Assembly (NCBI GenBank): GCA_003165615.1 | Contig: PLWR01000075.1 | Coordinates: forward strand, 1-7,144 | DNA: 7,144 bases | Origin: Acidobacteriota bacterium | GTDB lineage: Bacteria > Acidobacteriota > Terriglobia > UBA7540 | Reading direction: 5' to 3' | Part shown: one piece after another, positions 5,775 to 7,144 of the stretch | Numbering within the stretch: the first letter of the stretch is position 1 | How the letters are laid out: each line of letters opens with the position of its first letter | Notes under the pieces: generated by a model | Told to the model about the DNA's origin: nothing | Seen by the model: the letters and a program-made list of their open reading frames with translations, nothing else | Database searches by the model: none | Translations under genes and position numbers: made by a program

Positions 5775-6677
5775 ATGATCGTCTTATCGACCGAAACAAT
5801 TCGCCAGCATCTGGAGCGCAACCGCACTGTGGTGGACGCGGAACTGGACCGCATTCTTCCGCCCGCGGAGGAGTATCCGCCGAGCATTCACAAGGCCATG
5901 CGCTATTCCGTATTTGCGGGGGGAAAGCGGCTTCGCCCCACTTTGTGTCTGGAAGCCGGGCGCCTGCTTGGCGGTGATGAGAAGATATTACTTCGGGTGG
6001 GGAGTGCGCTCGAACTAATTCACACGTATTCGCTGATTCACGATGATTTACCCGCTCTCGACAACGACGACCTTCGGCGCGGCAAGCCCACGTCGCACGT
6101 GGTTTTCGGCGAGGCCGCTGCGATTCTTGCCGGCGATGCCCTGCTGACACTGGCCTTTGAAGCCATCGCTGCCTCGGGCGATGGGTATGCAGAGCGCACT
6201 CTGCAAGTCATTCATGAACTTGCCCATGCCATCGGGACGATAGGAGGCATGGTGGGAGGGCAAGTGGTTGACCTGGAATCGACAGACACCACTGGCGACG
6301 CAGCGCGGCTGGAGTACATCCATTCCGCCAAGACCGGTGCTTTCATAAGGGCAGCGTTACGCTCCGGTGCGATTTTAGCCCAGGCCAACCAGGATGATTT
6401 GGTCCGCATTACGGTCTACGGGGAAAAGATCGGCCTGGCATTTCAAATTGCCGATGATCTGCTCGATGTGCTGGGGTCCCAAGCCGAATTGGGCAAAACC
6501 ATTGGCAAAGACGAACAGCAGCATAAGGCCACGTACCCCGCGATTCATGGCATCGAGGCCTCCCAGCAAATCGCTTCCCGCCTGGTGGAAGAGGCCTGCG
6601 AGGCCCTTAACCCCTACGGCGCGCGCGCCGAGATTGTAAGAGGCATTGCACATTACATCGTAGGCAGAAAGCAGTAG
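5775..6677 (+). CDS. ispA: Prenyl diphosphate synthase, farnesyl diphosphate synthase type
   Basis: A 300-residue all-helical trans-prenyltransferase that condenses isopentenyl diphosphate with allylic diphosphates in the cytoplasm. Seen: GGKRLRP (49-55), the first Asp-rich motif DDLPALD (90-96) followed by NDDLRRGK, and the second motif DDLLD (227-231) after AFQIA. The bacterial-type DDxxxxD spacing, and Tyr85 five residues before the first Asp as in E. coli IspA (YSLIHDDLP), favour C15 product. A geranylgeranyl-making relative cannot be excluded from motifs alone. ATG 5775 is the first start after an in-frame TAG at 5745-5747. It has no Shine-Dalgarno sequence: the preceding bases are the end of the repeat array and ACAAATTCCG. 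The last five codons and the TAG stop lie within the next array. dxs, which makes the pathway's first intermediate, follows. Confidence 0.93.
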   Translation: MIVLSTETIRQHLERNRTVVDAELDRILPPAEEYPPSIHKAMRYSVFAGGKRLRPTLCLEAGRLLGGDEKILLRVGSALELIHTYSLIHDDLPALDNDDLRRGKPTSHVVFGEAAAILAGDALLTLAFEAIAASGDGYAERTLQVIHELAHAIGTIGGMVGGQVVDLESTDTTGDAARLEYIHSAKTGAFIRAALRSGAILAQANQDDLVRITVYGEKIGLAFQIADDLLDVLGSQAELGKTIGKDEQQHKATYPAIHGIEASQQIASRLVEEACEALNPYGARAEIVRGIAHYIVGRKQ

Positions 6678-6825
6678 GCAGTAGGCCGAGGGCCGATGGG
6701 CAGGGCGAAGTCAAAAGGCAAAAGGCAAAACGCAAAAGTCAAAAGGGCGAGCATTCCAGGTTTTGACTTTTGCCTTTGGACCTTTGTACCGCCCACTGCC
6801 TTCTGCTTACTGCCTACTTTTGACA
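6660..6825. repeat. Fold-back array of 7-bp repeats, units AGTAGGC and AAAAGGC/AAAAGTC
   Basis: Units keep a 7-base phase from 6660. GTAGGCA-type units lie at 6660-6687, diverged GC-rich units at 6688-6708, and AGGCAAA/AGTCAAA units at 6709-6743. After a 16-base loop the inverse follows: TTTTGAC/TTTTGCC units (6761-6788), then GCCTACT-type units (6791-6818). Outer arms 6660-6686 and 6791-6817 match inversely at 24 of 27 positions; inner arms 6728-6744 and 6761-6777 at 16 of 17. The left end codes for the last ispA residues. The two subfamilies appear in mirror order. Confidence 0.9.
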
Positions 6826-6834
6826 GAGGTGCTC

Positions 6835-7144
6835 ATGGAATATCGTTATCTGAACCAAATTGATTCCCCGGCCGACTTGAAGAAAGTCCCCCGCGAGGAT
6901 CTCCCCATCGTCGCCGAGGAACTGCGCGACTACATGGTCTCCGTGATCGCGAAGATCGGCGGCCATCTGGCCTCCAGTCTGGGCGCGGTAGAGCTGACCA
7001 TTGCGCTCCATTACCTTTTTGACACGCCAAAAGACAAGATCGTTTGGGATGTTGGCCACCAGGCTTACGGCCACAAGATTCTCACCGGCCGCCGCGACCG
7101 CTTTCCCACCATTCGCCAGTACGGGGGAATCTCCGGCTTCCCGG
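6835..7144 (+). CDS. dxs: 1-deoxy-D-xylulose-5-phosphate synthase, N-terminal part (3' end outside window)
   Basis: The first 103 residues of the thiamine diphosphate enzyme that joins pyruvate and glyceraldehyde 3-phosphate, the entry step of the methylerythritol phosphate route to isoprenoids. Seen: [19 protein letters not shown] (42-60), whose His44 corresponds to the catalytic His49 of E. coli Dxs; [18 protein letters not shown] (71-88), whose His75 corresponds to His80; and the start of YGGISGF (96-102). The thiamine-binding GDG region lies beyond the window. ATG 6835 has GAGG (6826-6829) at a 5-base spacing; an in-frame GTG at 6829 overlaps that site and is less likely. It follows ispA at 157 bases, most of it repeat array, so co-transcription through the fold-back is possible but not certain. 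Confidence 0.97.
   Translation, partial: MEYRYLNQIDSPADLKKVPREDLPIVAEELRDYMVSVIAKIGGHLASSLGAVELTIALHYLFDTPKDKIVWDVGHQAYGHKILTGRRDRFPTIRQYGGISGFP

Noticed and set aside
5566..6150. Minus-strand ORF of 194 aa across the xseB-ispA gap
   Set aside because: It runs through the heptad array (repeated KLEARSEKLEA-type peptide) and antisense to ispA. The peptide is a product of the repeat.
5641..6825. CRISPR array
   Set aside because: Units are 7 bases, directly adjacent and degenerate, without unique spacers; no cas gene is present.
6820..6849. Promoter from TTGACA at 6820-6825 ahead of dxs
   Set aside because: The -10 would fall inside the dxs coding sequence; the hexamer is the end of the repeat array.

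Overview
The window is a 7.1 kb stretch of ordinary bacterial chromosome. All eight recognisable genes are on the + strand. They cover amino-acid biosynthesis at the homoserine/methionine branch point, followed by the start of an isoprenoid block. GC content looks moderately high. The gene set, a Tat-type sugar-isomerase-like protein, a YitJ-type methionine enzyme, and intergenic spaces filled with short-period fold-back repeats suggest a soil-type Acidobacteriota or similar lineage. That placement is inference from style and was not tested by a search.

Layout: (1) 1-371, 3' end of metX (homoserine O-acetyltransferase), cut by the window edge. (2) 375-1061, metW, 3 bases downstream of metX. 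(3) 1145-2056, thrB-like homoserine kinase with an altered first motif. (4) 2179-3072, exported TIM-barrel sugar isomerase/epimerase-like protein with its own good promoter and Shine-Dalgarno sequence. (5) 3073-3388, a 316-base intergenic region with no gene; it holds a 28-bp perfect fold-back inside a larger element of about 151 bp, then a promoter/operator-like site. (6) 3389-5257, bifunctional homocysteine S-methyltransferase / methylenetetrahydrofolate reductase. (7) 5376-5642, xseB. (8) 5641-5761, a fold-back array of 7-bp units. (9) 5775-6677, ispA-type prenyl diphosphate synthase. (10) 6660-6825, a second fold-back array of 7-bp units. (11) 6835-7144, 5' end of dxs, cut by the window edge.

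How the genes fit together: MetX and ThrB compete for homoserine, sending it to methionine or threonine. MetW is the usual partner of MetX. The two-domain enzyme at 3389 would make methyl-tetrahydrofolate and methylate homocysteine, the last methionine step. IspA and Dxs belong to isoprenoid synthesis; xseB-ispA-dxs is a neighbourhood seen in many bacteria.

I found no new protein system. The least ordinary signals are intergenic. Two heptanucleotide arrays bracket ispA. They differ in unit sequence but fit one degenerate 7-mer (ARWAGKY), and both fold back on themselves. In the second array two subfamilies occur in mirrored order, which points to origin by inverted duplication. The third intergenic repeat (3180-3330) has nested inverted repeats sharing one exact centre. 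Two genes (3389 and 5775) have start codons without a usable Shine-Dalgarno sequence.
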